Assembly (NCBI GenBank): GCA_002189035.1
Contig: NEEC01000002.1
Span: 6,099,001 to 6,163,000, forward strand
Direction of reading: 5' to 3'
Length of the DNA: 64,000 nucleotides
DNA from: Utricularia gibba
Taxonomy: Eukaryota; Streptophyta; Magnoliopsida; Lamiales; Lentibulariaceae
Positions within the stretch are counted from its first letter, which is position 1. Each line of letters starts with the position of its first letter. Made by a program: the position numbers and the translations under genes. Positions 38,411 through 50,708 of the stretch are shown here, one piece after another. The notes beneath the pieces were generated by a model. That model did not search any database. It worked only from the letters and a program-made list of their open reading frames with translations, and was not told the origin of the DNA.

Positions 38411-39128
38411 AACGAAGGGGAGAGGACAGGGCGGACTCATCCCCTGCTTGTTCACTATGTTTCTGTGATTCAGAAACAATCATCTTTTTTCATGTGGGAT
38501 ATGTGACAGTTTTAACTGTTAAATGATAATGCCGAAGCACTTTTCCCCCCAAGTCTTCACTACCTTTAGAAATATAACAATATATCTTCATGGCATCCGA
38601 CACATCTCGGACACAATACTAATCAAAAGGGAAGTTGAGACAACTTTTAACAAAAATCAGCATGTAAGAATAAATGTGATATCAATGAGATGGCATATGA
38701 ATGGTAGCATAAACAACAGGGCAGGGTGCCGTTCAGCAACGAACTACATACACAGTTATCTACAGAAGAAAATTCCAAGTGCCATACTTCACACAATCTA
38801 CAGGTTCAATTGAAAGAATTCTGGAATATGCATACAATCATGATGCAGCTGAAGGCCAGGTGCTAGGATCTAACCTTCAAAGAAATTCTTCATTTTTTTA
38901 CATGGGAGATGAACCAGTTGTCGAGCTTCTGTGTGAAATCATATAAAATGTGTTCAAGAGCAAGAAAAAGTAAAACAAAACTGTATCAGTGAGAATATCA
39001 GGCATTAAGTGATGAGGCAAGCCACGTTAGTCAAAATCACAGAGGTTTCATGAAGTGGTCCGTGCAATCAAATTGCTGAATCACGCAAGCTGGGATAAAC
39101 AGGGGCTAATTAGTACCTGGTGCATTGA
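38411..39128. other. Convergent 3' spacer
   Basis: The 3' flanks of fructokinase (+) and the DUF1336 gene (-) meet here. It probably holds both 3' UTRs. There is no further gene. Confidence 0.6.
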
Positions 39129-40022
39129 CTACTTGTGTTCATCAGCAGAACCGTGATCAGCTTCCACAGAACCTTGATGGATAATATTAGAGATTCCATG
39201 TCCAATAGATTGCCAAAAGCTAGTATTCTGAGATGAAACTGATTCATGAGATGGAAACTCAACTTGTCTTGCCGAAGCTGCATCTAGCTCAGAGAATCTT
39301 ATAGCACCTAAGATTCGCTCTGGTAACTCCGATTCATCTTGGCCCTCGATGAGAAAAGCCAAATCAACGGTAAGTGTTCTTAAGTATCCAAATGCCAGAT
39401 GAACTATAGCATTTGCAATCACTGAAGATCCAACATCTATATCAACCTCTATAAAGTTTTCACCTAAAGAATACTTGCACCTAAGTGCCCTACCAATTAT
39501 GCAAATAGCCTGCTCCCCAACTGCAGCTCTCACAATCCAGGGACCTTTCACTATGTTAGCTATCATCTTTAGCCTCGCATTCCGAAATCCATCATCCTCC
39601 TTTAAGAACTTTGCAATCAAAGAATCCTCCTGATTGTTTTCCATCCCCACAAAATAAGCAATCGCAGAGAAGTTTTCTTTAGTTGGGACTTGTAAATTGA
39701 AAGCCCAAACAAAGGGATTGCAACCTTTTGAGCATTCATCATCCAGTGCTCTCCTAATGTGATATTCAGAGTTATTCAACAATTCTGAAACCTTAGATGA
39801 TCCTCCTTTAACCCAATCAAAACCTAAGGGCTTTAGAAGATAATCTCCACCTGGTATCTTCTCCTTTGTTGTCAGATACTCAGGACCACGAACTTTGAAA
39901 ATATCGCCAGGTGGGGAAGCCCAGCCATTTGAACAATCATCTGGATCACGAAGAGGAACAGAACCCTCTGATTTCACTCGTTCAATCCAATCAAGACATG
40001 GGCTTTCCTCAGGGTTTTCCAT
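39129..40022 (-). CDS. EDR2-like DUF1336 protein
   Basis: A single coding exon of 297 residues from ATG 40022 to stop 39129. It contains the DUF1336 (EDR2 C-terminal) fold: the WASPPGDIFKVRGPEYL start block, KIPGGDYLLKPLGFDWVKG, NPFVWAFNLQVPTKENFSAI, the GPWIVRAAVGEQAICIIGRAL block, and YSLGENFIEVDIDVGSSVIA with IVHLAFGYLRTLTVDLAFLI. The domain occurs at the C-terminus of EDR2, a lipid-binding negative regulator of defence. Stand-alone versions such as this lack the PH and START domains and have no assigned function. The acidic tail after residue 250 is variable. A 5' UTR intron is likely because a probable leader lies at about 40060-40250. Confidence 0.9.
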   Translation of the reverse strand: MENPEESPCLDWIERVKSEGSVPLRDPDDCSNGWASPPGDIFKVRGPEYLTTKEKIPGGDYLLKPLGFDWVKGGSSKVSELLNNSEYHIRRALDDECSKGCNPFVWAFNLQVPTKENFSAIAYFVGMENNQEDSLIAKFLKEDDGFRNARLKMIANIVKGPWIVRAAVGEQAICIIGRALRCKYSLGENFIEVDIDVGSSVIANAIVHLAFGYLRTLTVDLAFLIEGQDESELPERILGAIRFSELDAASARQVEFPSHESVSSQNTSFWQSIGHGISNIIHQGSVEADHGSADEHK

Positions 40023-40439
40023 AAAGCAATAATCTGTTCAGGAACAAAAACCAACCAACATCAGGGCAGTCCATCCAATGCTTCTTCAAGTAAACAGAAG
40101 AGAAATTTCACCTGTAAGCAGACACAACAAGAATGCGGGATCTGGGGGCCGGAGCTGTAGATCACGCAGAGATTCTTTGAAAATGAGTTGCAACCGTTGC
40201 GTATGATCAACACTGAATCGATGAGGTGGATCTCAGCCAACTGCAAATTCCAGACTCAATCCTCTTTAAGCAAAATCACATTTTGCTTTGAAATTTCAGT
40301 TACAAGCAAGGTATCTTTTTCCAATAAACAAATGAAATTTAATTGCATAATGTTTTCCCACCTTCCAATTTTACCCTTCAATTCCAATATTTAAACGGAT
40401 TAAAAATAAATCCTATTGTAATTCAAAAAGGTTTCGAGT

Positions 40440-40850
40440 GTGTTATGTAATTTGAAATTGTATTTTAAACTATGTAGAATAAAATTATTGTTTTTAAAAA
40501 TATATTAATAAAAGCAATTTGATATTCTAAAATTATTTTATACAATAATATAAATTTAATAATATTATTTATTTATTTATTTAAATTTTAATAGATTAAA
40601 TTATTATATAATTTCATATTATAATATAAATATATTTTTAGAATAGATAAAAAGAGAATGATATACTATTTTAATTAATTTTATTTAATCTCTTAAACAT
40701 AGATTCCAGAAATTCATGATTTCTAAAGTTAATTACAGAATATAAATTTCTAATTTTACTATATAGCAGTTAAAAATTGAAATCCTTAAAAATTAAACAT
40801 AATTAATTCAAAAAATTAATAACATATAACAAGCCCTATATTTCCATAAA
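40440..40850 (+). mobile_element. MITE-like AT-rich element, copy C
   Basis: Aligns with copy B. Landmarks are ATTTTTAGAATAGATAAAAA at about 40632, TTAATCTCTTAAACATAG at about 40685 and the AACATATAACAAGCCCTATA end at about 40821. This shows the family is dispersed, not only local to the 6-8 kb duplication. Confidence 0.5.
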
Positions 40851-41451
40851 CTGATGATTTTGAATATGAACACTCTATGAGAATGGTAATGAATCCATTA
40901 CATAGTTATTTAGTTTGTGTTTATAAAATGAAAATAATGTTTTTTCCTTATCTATTTTTTATAGAAAAGAAAATTAAAAAATATATAAATCATAAAAAAA
41001 AATTCAAAATAACCCAATTCCATAGCCTTACATTCATCACATTCTAATGCAAATAACCATACAAGAAGAGATGTGTAATATCATTTAATCACATGTTAAT
41101 TTCACTTAAATTTCATAGTCAAAGGATCTAAAAATAACTAGTAATCATTCCATATAATTCTCTATGTGAATTTCAATTCACCAAAACCACTTGTGAGAAT
41201 CAAATAAATAAAAATCAGCATTCATAAATAAAAGTAAATAATTTTTTATCAACTATAATAAAATGAAGGATTAAGATTGGATTTATTTCAAATCTATAGC
41301 AAATCATTTGGAAGACTATTGAAAGAAAAGCACACAATTGTGACTTTGGTTACTGTGAACCATGAGGATTTTGGGATTTGATAGGGTTAGAAAGTTTTTT
41401 TTTTTAATTTTTAAATGTAAAGAAGAAAAATTGAAAGGATGTGGAATTTCT

Positions 41452-41456
<5 letters not shown>

Positions 41457-41484
<28 letters not shown>
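41457..41484. repeat. (AT)14 microsatellite
   Basis: An uninterrupted alternating AT tract of about 28 bp upstream of the 42 kb gene. Confidence 0.95.
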
Positions 41485-41486
<2 letters not shown>

Positions 41487-42039
41487 GCCTCCTTAGACCA
41501 CAAGTTTAGGGCTTATGGCCCAAAATCCAAAGCCCATGTGAGGTTCTGGCGATGGTGCCCGCCTGCTGGGTGACTCTAGGGTTGGGGTATTTTTCCTGCG
41601 GTACCGAACTTTCAATTGACTACAATTTTCAGAATTCAGTGGTATGGTGGAGCCACTATTCGGTGTCTTTGTGGTGCTGCTAACTGCTTACTGTTCCTAG
41701 GTGCAAAATCGCTTGGTTTCCAGGTTTCGATCTTCTTTAACATCGGCATTCAATGAAGAAAGAATCATCTTACTAGGTTATGCGTTAGAATGCTGCATTT
41801 CACGAAACTAGATTGAAATCTCATGTCTTGTGTATTGGGTTACTAATCCGAACACTGAATTGCTTTCTTTTTGTGTGTTTTAGGTCATCTTGCTGCGAGA
41901 GTGTGTGTATATGATGTGCAAACCTGTAAGATGTGCATCAGTCTGAGAAATAAGCATCCAAAAATTTGAATAGATTATTAATCCAGTCTGAATAGATTGC
42001 TCTATTGTCTGCCTCCGGAGTACAACCACCTCTGGGAAG

Positions 42040-43009
42040 ATGGGGACTCCAGGTACATTTTGGGGGCAAGGTCCCTCTCAGGTTTTTTAGTTGTTGACAG
42101 AATCTGTGTTGATTGAATGAAGGAGTTTTTGGTTTATATGTTACGTTGTTGAAAATATTCCACTCTATGATTCTGCAGAAGATGATCCTTTTCCACAGCC
42201 TGCTCAGACAACTTCAGTCAAATCCGAACCTGTTGAAAACTTCCCACCTGCTGTCGAAAATGCAGTTGGACCTGAAGTTAAGTCTGAATCTTCATTGGTT
42301 GTTAAATCAGAGTATTCGTGTGTACTACCAGAGTCAGAAGGAAAAACAAAGGTCGAAACAAATGAGGACGAAGATCACAGTCTAGACGATAAGAAAACAG
42401 TATTTTCGCAGACTAATGCTATGATATCTCGGATTAGAAGCAATACTGCTGCACGGAATTATAACATTGCACCGGGGCCGTTGTTGAAGAAAAGACCTCA
42501 GAGTAGTGGTAAGCAGAAATCGAGAATATCCAGCAAGAAACACGTTAGTTCAAAACCTGTTCCAGAGCTCTTTGCTTCAAGGAAAGCCCAGGAGGAAATA
42601 AGAACATATGAGGTATGACTCGGTTGGCATTTTTTGTGTGCCTCTAAAATTTGTGACTCGGTTGGCATTTTTTGTGTGACTCGGCTTTCATTCGAGTAAT
42701 GCCTTCAACTCCGCTTCCATACTGTTTTGCTAATGCGTCGTGTATGATTTTCAGGAACTGAAGAACGTAGCAACCACTGAGCTGAATTCTTTGTATGATG
42801 AGATTCGTCCGGTGATTGAAGAACATGAAAGGGACAATCAAGACAACATTTCTACTAGTGTAGCAGAAAAATGGATGCAAGCTACCTGTGCCAAATGGAA
42901 GGCAGAGTTCGATTTTCACTTTTCGATTGTGAAGAATGTCATTTGCCCTTCCAATCCCAACACAGAGGAAGCAAAACCTGCCACAGGTGGGGAACTAATT
43001 GAGAACTAG
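42040..43009 (+). CDS. Unknown charged protein, probably nuclear
   Basis: Three exons (42040-42052, 42179-42612, 42755-43009) give 702 nt and 233 residues. The start MGTPEDDPFPQP is split by an intron after 13 coding bases, at GT-AG sites. The middle is Ser/Lys/Glu-rich and disordered, with basic clusters (KKRPQSSGKQKSRISSKKH) that could be a nuclear signal. Two VKSE motifs (VKSEP near residue 17 and VKSEY near 42) match the sumoylation consensus. The C-terminal third (ELKNVATTELNSLYDEIRPV to WKAEFDFHFSIVKN) looks helical and folded. I do not recognise the family. The frame is intact across all junctions, so this is a real gene. Confidence 0.8.
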
Positions 43010-43473
43010 TCTAAGTCAAGTGTAAATCAGATATCTGTAGTTGAATTGCAGACATGCCATGTATGTAATTCTATGGTTAAGAGCTCCCATATCTTTTGAT
43101 CATGTTTGTAACATTGTTTTCTGAGAGCTGTCAAACATCTGGTCTGGTTCCATACCGGTCCAGCCAGAAACAGCTGTAGAAACATCCGCAATGAAAGCTC
43201 AGCTCAATGATTGAGTTTGTGGTTTTACTGTAGCACAGTGATTCTCTCGGCGCTTCTGTCACAAATTTCATAGGTATTGCTCAAAAATATGCTTGATGTA
43301 GCTTTTTTGAATTGCATGTTGGTAACTTCACTGTTAGGATGGCATCGCCAAAAAAACTTGGCACGTACAATAAAGGCGGCACCAGCTTCTCCTGTGGAAC
43401 GTCAGTTAAGTTACAGCAGGTTTTTGTGGTTGCTTCTACCTGTGCATTAACAGTAATATTGTTGTCAAGTTCA
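43010..43473. other. Convergent 3' spacer
   Basis: The 3' UTRs of the unknown plus-strand gene and of the DUF936 gene on the minus strand. No separate gene is seen. Confidence 0.6.
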
Positions 43474-46100
43474 TCATCTGCTTGCTTTTGGTTGTGACGG
43501 AGACAAGACAAAGACTGAAGCTGCGGACTCAACATGGGTAAGAAGATAATCGTAGATCTTCTTCCTTATCCGGTCGATGGTCTCTGGAGAAATATGGGGT
43601 GTTTCTTCATCCTTAGCTGATCCAATTTCATCCAGCCAATGATTCACACTCTTTAACTGACTGAGCATTCCTGCTATCTGGCCACTGTTGGACAGGGACG
43701 AGCAACCAACATCTGCATCAAAAAATCGCTCGACGAAGCCTAAGAACCATTCTTGAGACTGCAACCGAAGTTTTTGGGAGAGCTCCAGAGCCTCGTCGAG
43801 GCCATCTCCTTTAGCCCACTCTATCAGAGAGGCGCTTGTCCCCTGTTTGCTGCTCTGCTTGTGCATGGCTCCAGCAGAGACATTCTTGGGATTTGTGGTA
43901 GCTGATGCTTTGATCACCGCTTTGGGTCCTTTGCTCTTACCAGGGTTCTCGAGAACGACGGTTTGATCACCGGAGAAAGTTTTCGAAACAGAAGCAACTT
44001 CTGCCAACCCTGAACTCAGGGTGTCCCCTGGTTTGCTGTATACCGTGAAGGATGACAGATTGGTGGCTATAGCAGCATTCACCCAGGAAGCTGCTTGCTT
44101 AGCCCCTTCCGATGTTATCTTTACCAATTCCTCTGGGAGATTTCCATCACCATCAGAGAAATCGACCGAAAGAACTTTCGACAGAGCATCTGCCATAAGA
44201 TTGGTTTTTTTCAGGCTTGCATGCAGTGAAAGGAACTGCTCCACAGCAGGTTGAGGGTTATCTTCTCTTGCAGACAAACTCATTTCGGAGAAGATGCTGC
44301 ACAGGTGAAAAAAACAGGCCGCTGAGTAGATTAATAGGAGTGTCTTGGATCATTTCAAGTCATTGGTATTCAGCAGCTAGGAAGGCAAAATGATGCAGCA
44401 TTTCAATTCACAAAATGGGTGACATCGAACTTGTTTCACAAGACGTGATGATACCATACCAATGAAAAGCAAGCAATATAATGGAGTTGTTCATGCCGAT
44501 GCGGTCAGCAGATTGGTGAAGAAGATTCTGTATGTGTAAGCAAATTCAGAGATACCTTAAACACTGAAGAAGAGTTTCACAAATGGAGCCTTCCAGGATC
44601 GCTTCTATGGCAGCTGTCTGTGCAGAATCTCTATTTTTCAAGACTTCCTGTTCATTCAGACAACTCCACGGATTCAGTACATAAGAACACTGAGAGCCAT
44701 AGTGATGTTTCAAGTCCAAGAGGAAGTTAGAGCTTCTGAATATATCCATCTTATGTATAAAAATGAAGGTATGTACCTTCCCTAACTTTGCAAGAGATGG
44801 AGGCAGCGAAGTCCATGAAACTCTTGGTTCTGGAAGCTTCCTTCTACTTATCCTGACCTTGAAGAAATTTCCAGGAAGCCCATGATTCGCAGCTTCTCCG
44901 GGCGGATTCTTCCCAAATGAACTTCGTGCAGCGGACTTTACAACATCAGGTGAATCTCTATTTACAGATGCTTTCGTCCCAGCTGAGTTTCCCTTGACTT
45001 CCTCTTTCGCTGGCATTGAATACACAAGTTTATCATCACTTGTTGATGGCAACCTTTCAGTTATCAACTTTCTAGGTACCTGCATCAACAAATGATAGAT
45101 AAGCAAAGGAATGGGAAACCAGAATATGAAAAGAACTTACAGAGGAAGCTGGATCCTCAAATTTCATATCCTGCTTATTAAATTTCAGTCGAGGGGTTTC
45201 CCTGTTCTTGGAATCAGCATTACCATTCCAGCTCTTTCTTAAGGATCTGGGGACCAATTCAAGTCCATGAACACCATCCTTGATCGACTTACAACTCAAC
45301 ATTTTATTCCCTCCAATAATTGCCTCACGAACATAGCCCGGCTTTTCTTTTAAGCCTGAAACTGCATTCCCCTTCTCCAACTTATCCATCTCCCTTACCC
45401 GTCCCTGTTGCTTAATCCCAGTGGTAAACTTCTTGAAAGAAGTTGGCATTGAATAACAACTAGTAGGAGAAGAAGGCGTGGACCGTGAAACCGAAGGCTT
45501 CAAATTTCCACCAGATTCTTTTGTCACGCCCAAAGGTAAACCTTGCTTCATTTGCTGTGACTTGGACCGATTCATTTCAGGGCTCTTGTTGTCCACTATA
45601 TCTTTGTTAACACTAAGATCAAATCTAGAAGGCCTAAGTTTAAATTCCTTCACTGAAGCATCTCTAGTTTTCTCACTTGATTTCGATCTACCAGGCGAAT
45701 TTAAATCATGATCGTTGCTAAGAAATCCCAATGCATGGGTAGCAACCAGATCTTCAGGCGTCCCTACACAGGGATGACGCCCCGGAACCGGCCTAACACC
45801 TTTGAGAATAGGCACAGGAGAAGCAGCCTCAAGCCTATCGACATGTATAAACTGCCCCAACTGCAACTTATCACTGAGAATCAGATCATCTTGCTCATCC
45901 GGCAGGGACACATAAGTAGCATGAGAGGAATCAGAGACCTTGAGATAAAATCCCTGATTCGGGAATAGCTCACCTCCTGCTAGCGCAGGAACAATGCTTA
46001 CCACCTGCAACAAGGAGGAACGATGCTCCCCTGCAACTTTCACATCTGTATTCATATGCTGGAGTAGCTTCAACAAAACCCCAGGTATTAAATTCGCCAT
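43474..46100 (-). CDS. DUF936 family protein
   Basis: Four exons (46100-45141, 45079-44777, 44647-44556, 44296-43474) total 2,178 nt and 725 residues. The N-terminal 125 residues are the conserved DUF936 head: [60 protein letters not shown] and the end [19 protein letters not shown]. The middle 300 residues are Ser/Lys-rich and disordered. The C-terminus has [34 protein letters not shown] and a final [15 protein letters not shown] block. DUF936 proteins are plant-specific, and some are reported to associate with microtubules. No enzymatic motif is visible. All exon phases close, and the start at 46100 precedes the conserved head without an upstream in-frame ATG candidate nearby. Confidence 0.92.
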
Positions 46101-46900
46101 CTTTCTCGATGAACACCAGGTGCTTCACTTTCAAGAAACACCCAGAACCAGAACTCTCCGGGATACCGCAGAGTAAACTTTCTTTTGTGTAGAAAACAGG
46201 TTCAATTGTAAGGTATACTGTCAAATTAGTTACGAATAACGACAACCGGAGAAGACGCCAGATTTGTGAAAAGGCTACGGAACCAAACACATCGAAAATT
46301 GAAATAACTGATGAAGAAATGCGAACAAACAGACACCTTGGTTCAGTTCGCAAAACTTAAAACTACCAAAACTGCATAAGAAATCGCAATAAAGAAACCG
46401 GCAACTAGCGAAAACGAGGCTTGCTACTAAGCAGTGAGCACAACCCAGATGAGGATGGAGAATGTGGCTGCTAGGCAGCAGGGTAACATCCCTAACCTAC
46501 ACTAAAAGAATTCATTTTTGGTAGCAAGAAAGCATCTTTTCAACCAGAAAGAGGTGAAAAGAAGAGAGATTCCAAGGTGCAGAAGATGGGGCGCCAAATT
46601 TGACGATCGTAGAGAATCCCTGCCACTGTAGAAGTAAAGAAGCCGAAGCCCCACTCCCCTGATCGCTGCAGAGCTCCTGCTATATAGCGGCACCTTTGGC
46701 CTGTTTATTTCCAACGCCACAACGGGGAGTTCTAAAACCCACCGTGTCGGTATCGGACACGCCAGCACTCCCCCAAAAACCCGAGGGTCAAATATTGTTA
46801 AAAAGTAGTTTTTTTGGGGTATTTTTATATCAATATTCAACACTGCCGAATGTCGTAATATCATTGGTTGGAGGAAAGCACGGGCCCACCCTGAATTAGC
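46101..46900 (-). promoter_or_regulatory. DUF936 leader and promoter
   Basis: Region upstream of the DUF936 start, probably a 5' UTR with an intron (46101-46700). A TATA-like TATATAGC (minus strand GCTATATA) lies near 46681. No other gene is seen. Confidence 0.4.
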
Positions 46901-49627
46901 TAATTTATAATATAATAGTAATTAATTATTCGAATTAATAAATTAAATCGCGGAAAAATAAATCATAACTACCAATTAATAAGCCGTGTCGAGTTGTGAC
47001 GGTTCTTAGAAGCGACACGTAGAGGCACAAAGTGGTCCGAAGGAAATAATCATGACTCATGAGCCACCTACTTAGGGTAAATAATTAAACAAATGATTCT
47101 TTGTCTAAGAATTACCAAGCTCTCCTTTAATAAAATGTTTTAATTTACTTGATATTAAAATTACTTTAGATAAATATAAAATTTTTTTTATAAAAATTGT
47201 TATTTAAATAATAGATATTTGTTGTAGATTTAAGAACTTTTTTATCATTATATATATATAATATTATTTATTTTATCATTATAGTATTTTTTTCATGTCA
47301 TGACATATGTTATTGTTCAATTGGTATACTCAACTTTTATGATTTCATATTTATCTTTTGAGAAAAATGCATCATTCAAGATAAAAATATTTATTTATTT
47401 AAACAGATATTTTACTTTGTTCATAACTGATGTGAGATAATATCATCATACATTTATTTTTATATTCTCTCCCACTTATATAATTTGAATACTAGTTGAG
47501 CATCTCTCATAACATCATTGGTACATACTCAAATTAAGCTCTAATATCAAATGAAGACACACACTCGTCTTATACAATATTATTTGTTTCAAACATATAA
47601 TTTTTATGATTTTATGTTACCTACTCACAAATAAAAGATATTATACAAAATTATGACATTAATTCTATTTAAATCATTTTCAATGCTTGTAACCGTCACC
47701 CAACCATTACTATTACATTTATTGTGATGTTAATTAAACTAACTTGATAAATGTGTGTTGACAATGTTAAATAAGAAAGTTAATTAAAATAGTATAAAAC
47801 ATTATCACTTTATCAAATATACATAATTTAATATAAAGTAATCCTTTATGTCCCACCAAATGAATAATCCACCAGAAACTGAAAGACTCATTATTTAGTT
47901 GGGTATGATTTTCTTTCACAGAATCGAATCGAATCACAACACTCTAATCGAATGCAGCTCCATACCGAACATGCAAATGGCGATTCATTGGGCCCCTTAT
48001 CGAACCTAACTCACGTTCTCTTCCAACAACCGAACGGACCCGTAGGAGGCTCGGTCGGTGGCGATGTGATGGTTCATGGAGCGGGAGCCCTCTCCGGCGG
48101 ACCGGCGATGGCGGGGGGCCTCCCGAGGATGGCTACCGGCGACCTAGAGATGTTGCATGCCGTACCCGCAATCTGATAGACCCTAAACAGTGACATGTGC
48201 GCCAGGGAAGAGAAGAGAAGAGAAAGGGGCACGCCCCATGCACATGCACATGCGCCATGCCACCGAATATTTATTTAATTCAAGGGCCCCAGGGGCAACT
48301 TGCTTCTAGATGGCTAGCCAAAGCCAAGCATCATTTGAGATATTATTGAAGCTTGGTGTGTTCAAGTGAAGTCCCCAATATTGTGATCATGGGCTTTGAT
48401 GCAGCCCTTTTGGATTATCGTTACCATTAATCTTATATCTAAATAAGTGTTTTAAAATATTTTTAAAACTTATTTTTATTTTTCAGAAGTAAAAATAATT
48501 TTATTCTAAAACACTTTTAATTGTAAAAGAAATTCTATCAAAAATAATTTTAAAATTATAACTACAAGAGTTATTTTTGGGAAAGTAATAATTTGATTAC
48601 TTTTACTATTTATTTTTATTTTTCAAAAATAATTTTAAAAAGTAAAAATAGATTTAAAAAAATTTCCAAAATACTAATTAATTTTTAGATTTACACAGAA
48701 TCCGAATTATGTAACCAAATGTTAAGGAAGGCATACCCTTATCATGTTGTATAGTATTTGACATTGGTTTGTTTATCTTTTTTAGAAATCATTTGATAAT
48801 AAGATATTAATATATTTAAATATAATATAATTAAGAATGTATATATTCAATTATATTTAACATTTAATATATAAAAATAAAAGTCTAAATATATAATTAG
48901 TATAGATACAATTAATCTTATTTTTTTTATTTGTGTAAACCTACCAGCATATTCAAAAAATAAATATATCATTCATACAAAATTAAGATACATCATTAAT
49001 TAATCAAAAAACAACATATGTTTAAATTTGAATATAAACATTTTATACTATATTATCAAATATCTTATTAAGAAGATATATGTTCCAAATGGATACTACC
49101 CATCCAAATATGCAGCTGTGGGGGGGCAACTATTCTATCACATACGAGGTTACTTTCACGGGCAAAAACATTCAACAAGTGAAGCTTTTTTTCTTTTTGG
49201 CATGTGGTGAAGATTCATTCACAAGCATCATCAATCATACACTTCCCTATCAAACTTCTGTAGCTGTCGTTGGGTGCAACTACACGATGATGAGATTCGT
49301 TTCTGGTTCTTACAGAAAACAACAGCTGAAAAGGCAAGGGTTTTCTAGGTGTGCGCTCTTCTCCTTCAAGGGTTCAAGTGATTAGACACATGTCTTTCAT
49401 TTTATATTTTGATAAAAAAGATAGGAGTCGAGGCAACCAGGAAGCATGCCTGAGCAATGGTGGCAACTTTGGAGATAAAGAGAGATGAGGTTGGCGATCA
49501 CATTAGTCAGATAAGCAACTCTTTAGAAGCACGAAACAAGGAAAAGCAAATACCCCAACCGGATGGTTCAACTCTGAACAGCAGTAGAAGAAAAGGAATA
49601 AACCCTCTGAAGCTCACACTTTCAGGC
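46901..49627. other. Long AT-rich intergenic region
   Basis: About 2.7 kb with AT-rich stretches at 46900-47880 and 48400-49070. A GC-rich island lies at 47940-48260. A mixed-composition stretch at 49080-49450 carries a 101-codon frame (49080-49385) with no recognisable content. No RNA gene is seen. Confidence 0.6.
47940..48260. other. GC-rich island with a 74-codon frame
   Basis: The frame 47952-48176 (+) encodes a Gly/Pro/Met-rich peptide that starts MQLHTEHANGDSLGPLSNLT. It matches no family I know, and composition alone could produce it. The sharp GC contrast with both flanks suggests inserted or captured DNA. Confidence 0.3.
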
Positions 49628-50458
49628 TCAAAGGTCTTGGACACTCAAACCTGGAAAATAGGGAGAAGGATTCTGTCAAACCAAGGCAGCATACTTGGTG
49701 ATTCTAGCAATCTCACAACATAAAAAAGCATGCTCAATCAAAACATTAACAACAGGAACACTAGCCCATATGGTTAATGGAAACAGACGTTACCAGTGGC
49801 AAGACCGTATAGGAACCGAGTACAAAGATGCAGAGTGGATAAATCACCTGGTGGCAAGGACTGCTTCAGCTTGTCCGCTTTCTCTGGATCAAAGACACAG
49901 AGCGTGTACAAATACTTGGAGCACCTAACCTTGAACTTCACTACATCCTTGCTTCTCTTGATCTTCACAGATCGAGCATCCTTCCGGCGGGCGGTCAAGA
50001 GGAAATCCTTTATCTCGTGAATTTGCTTCGGCTGACAATCAAAGAAGGGAACCGAACATAAGACATTCAACTAGAGATGACTCCATGTTTAAAATTACCC
50101 GAACCCAAAATCCCAAAATGGCAACATTCTATCCACCTTCGGCAATCCAAACGAATAATACACACCAAAAAAAAAAAAAATCGTCATAACGTAACCTAAA
50201 TTATACAGAAACAAAAAAGAGGTAAAACATCGACTACACGCATCTCCCGATCAAAGAAAAACAAGCAATAAGCAACGAAAAAGCTACAAAATTGTACATG
50301 ACTGCAGTATAACTACAGAATATCTCAAAACCAGTCCGTGATATCAAAGACTCTATATTGTCCCTAGAACCACGGAAAATCACATCAACTAGGCGTAAAA
50401 GATCATGAGAACGCTAAAAAAAACTGAAGGACATGCCAAATTTTGAGAGATTCACCAT
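49628..50458 (-). CDS. RPL38: 60S ribosomal protein L38 (eL38)
   Basis: Exon 1 is only the ATG, 50458-50456, followed by GT. Exon 2 is 50031-49848 and exon 3 is 50650-style short, at 49650-49628. The total is 210 nt and 69 residues, the exact eL38 length. The sequence [37 protein letters not shown] and the end PPGLSVQDL are diagnostic. eL38 is a small peripheral protein of the large ribosomal subunit near the ES27 region. The first intron separates the start codon from all other codons, so correct splicing is needed for any protein. The gene is divergent from RPL35 with about 250 bp between start codons. Confidence 0.95.
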
Positions 50459-50708
50459 TTTTGCAGGCCCTCTGGTTGCCGTCCTTGGAAAAGGAGTAGG
50501 AATCCCCGTTTGATGCCTTTTGAGGAGTCGTCAAAGAACCCTAGTGGGCTGTCACAGGGCCCATGGTCTTCATATGACAAAAAGATAGCAAAATACCAGG
50601 AATCAACAGCCCAATAAAAAAGCCCAAATAATTGGGCCCGTTAAATGACTATAAATCAGTAATTAGGGTTTGGTTTCCTCTTCGTCGCCTCCAGGAACAG
50701 AGAAGGCA
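50459..50708. promoter_or_regulatory. Shared bidirectional RPL38/RPL35 promoter
   Basis: Only 250 bp separate the two start codons. The interval contains AACCCTA near 50537, TGGGCT at about 50545, GGGCCCAT at about 50558, AGCCCA at about 50621, TTGGGCCCG at about 50632 and TAGGGTTT at about 50664. Site II (TGGGCY) plus telo-box (AAACCCTA) motifs are the known signature of plant ribosomal-protein promoters, in which they couple transcription to cell proliferation. Here they occur in both directions. Confidence 0.75.

Larger units (their letters stand above)
40023..42039. other. AT-rich spacer with MITE and microsatellite
   Basis: Begins with the DUF1336 leader and promoter, then AT-rich DNA holding MITE-like copy C and an (AT)n run. 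41500-42039 is the promoter and 5' UTR, with probable introns, of the next plus-strand gene. Confidence 0.55.

Noticed and set aside
49080..49385. 101-codon plus-strand frame
   Set aside because: No domain, low complexity at its start, no splice context. Left as unassigned spacer.
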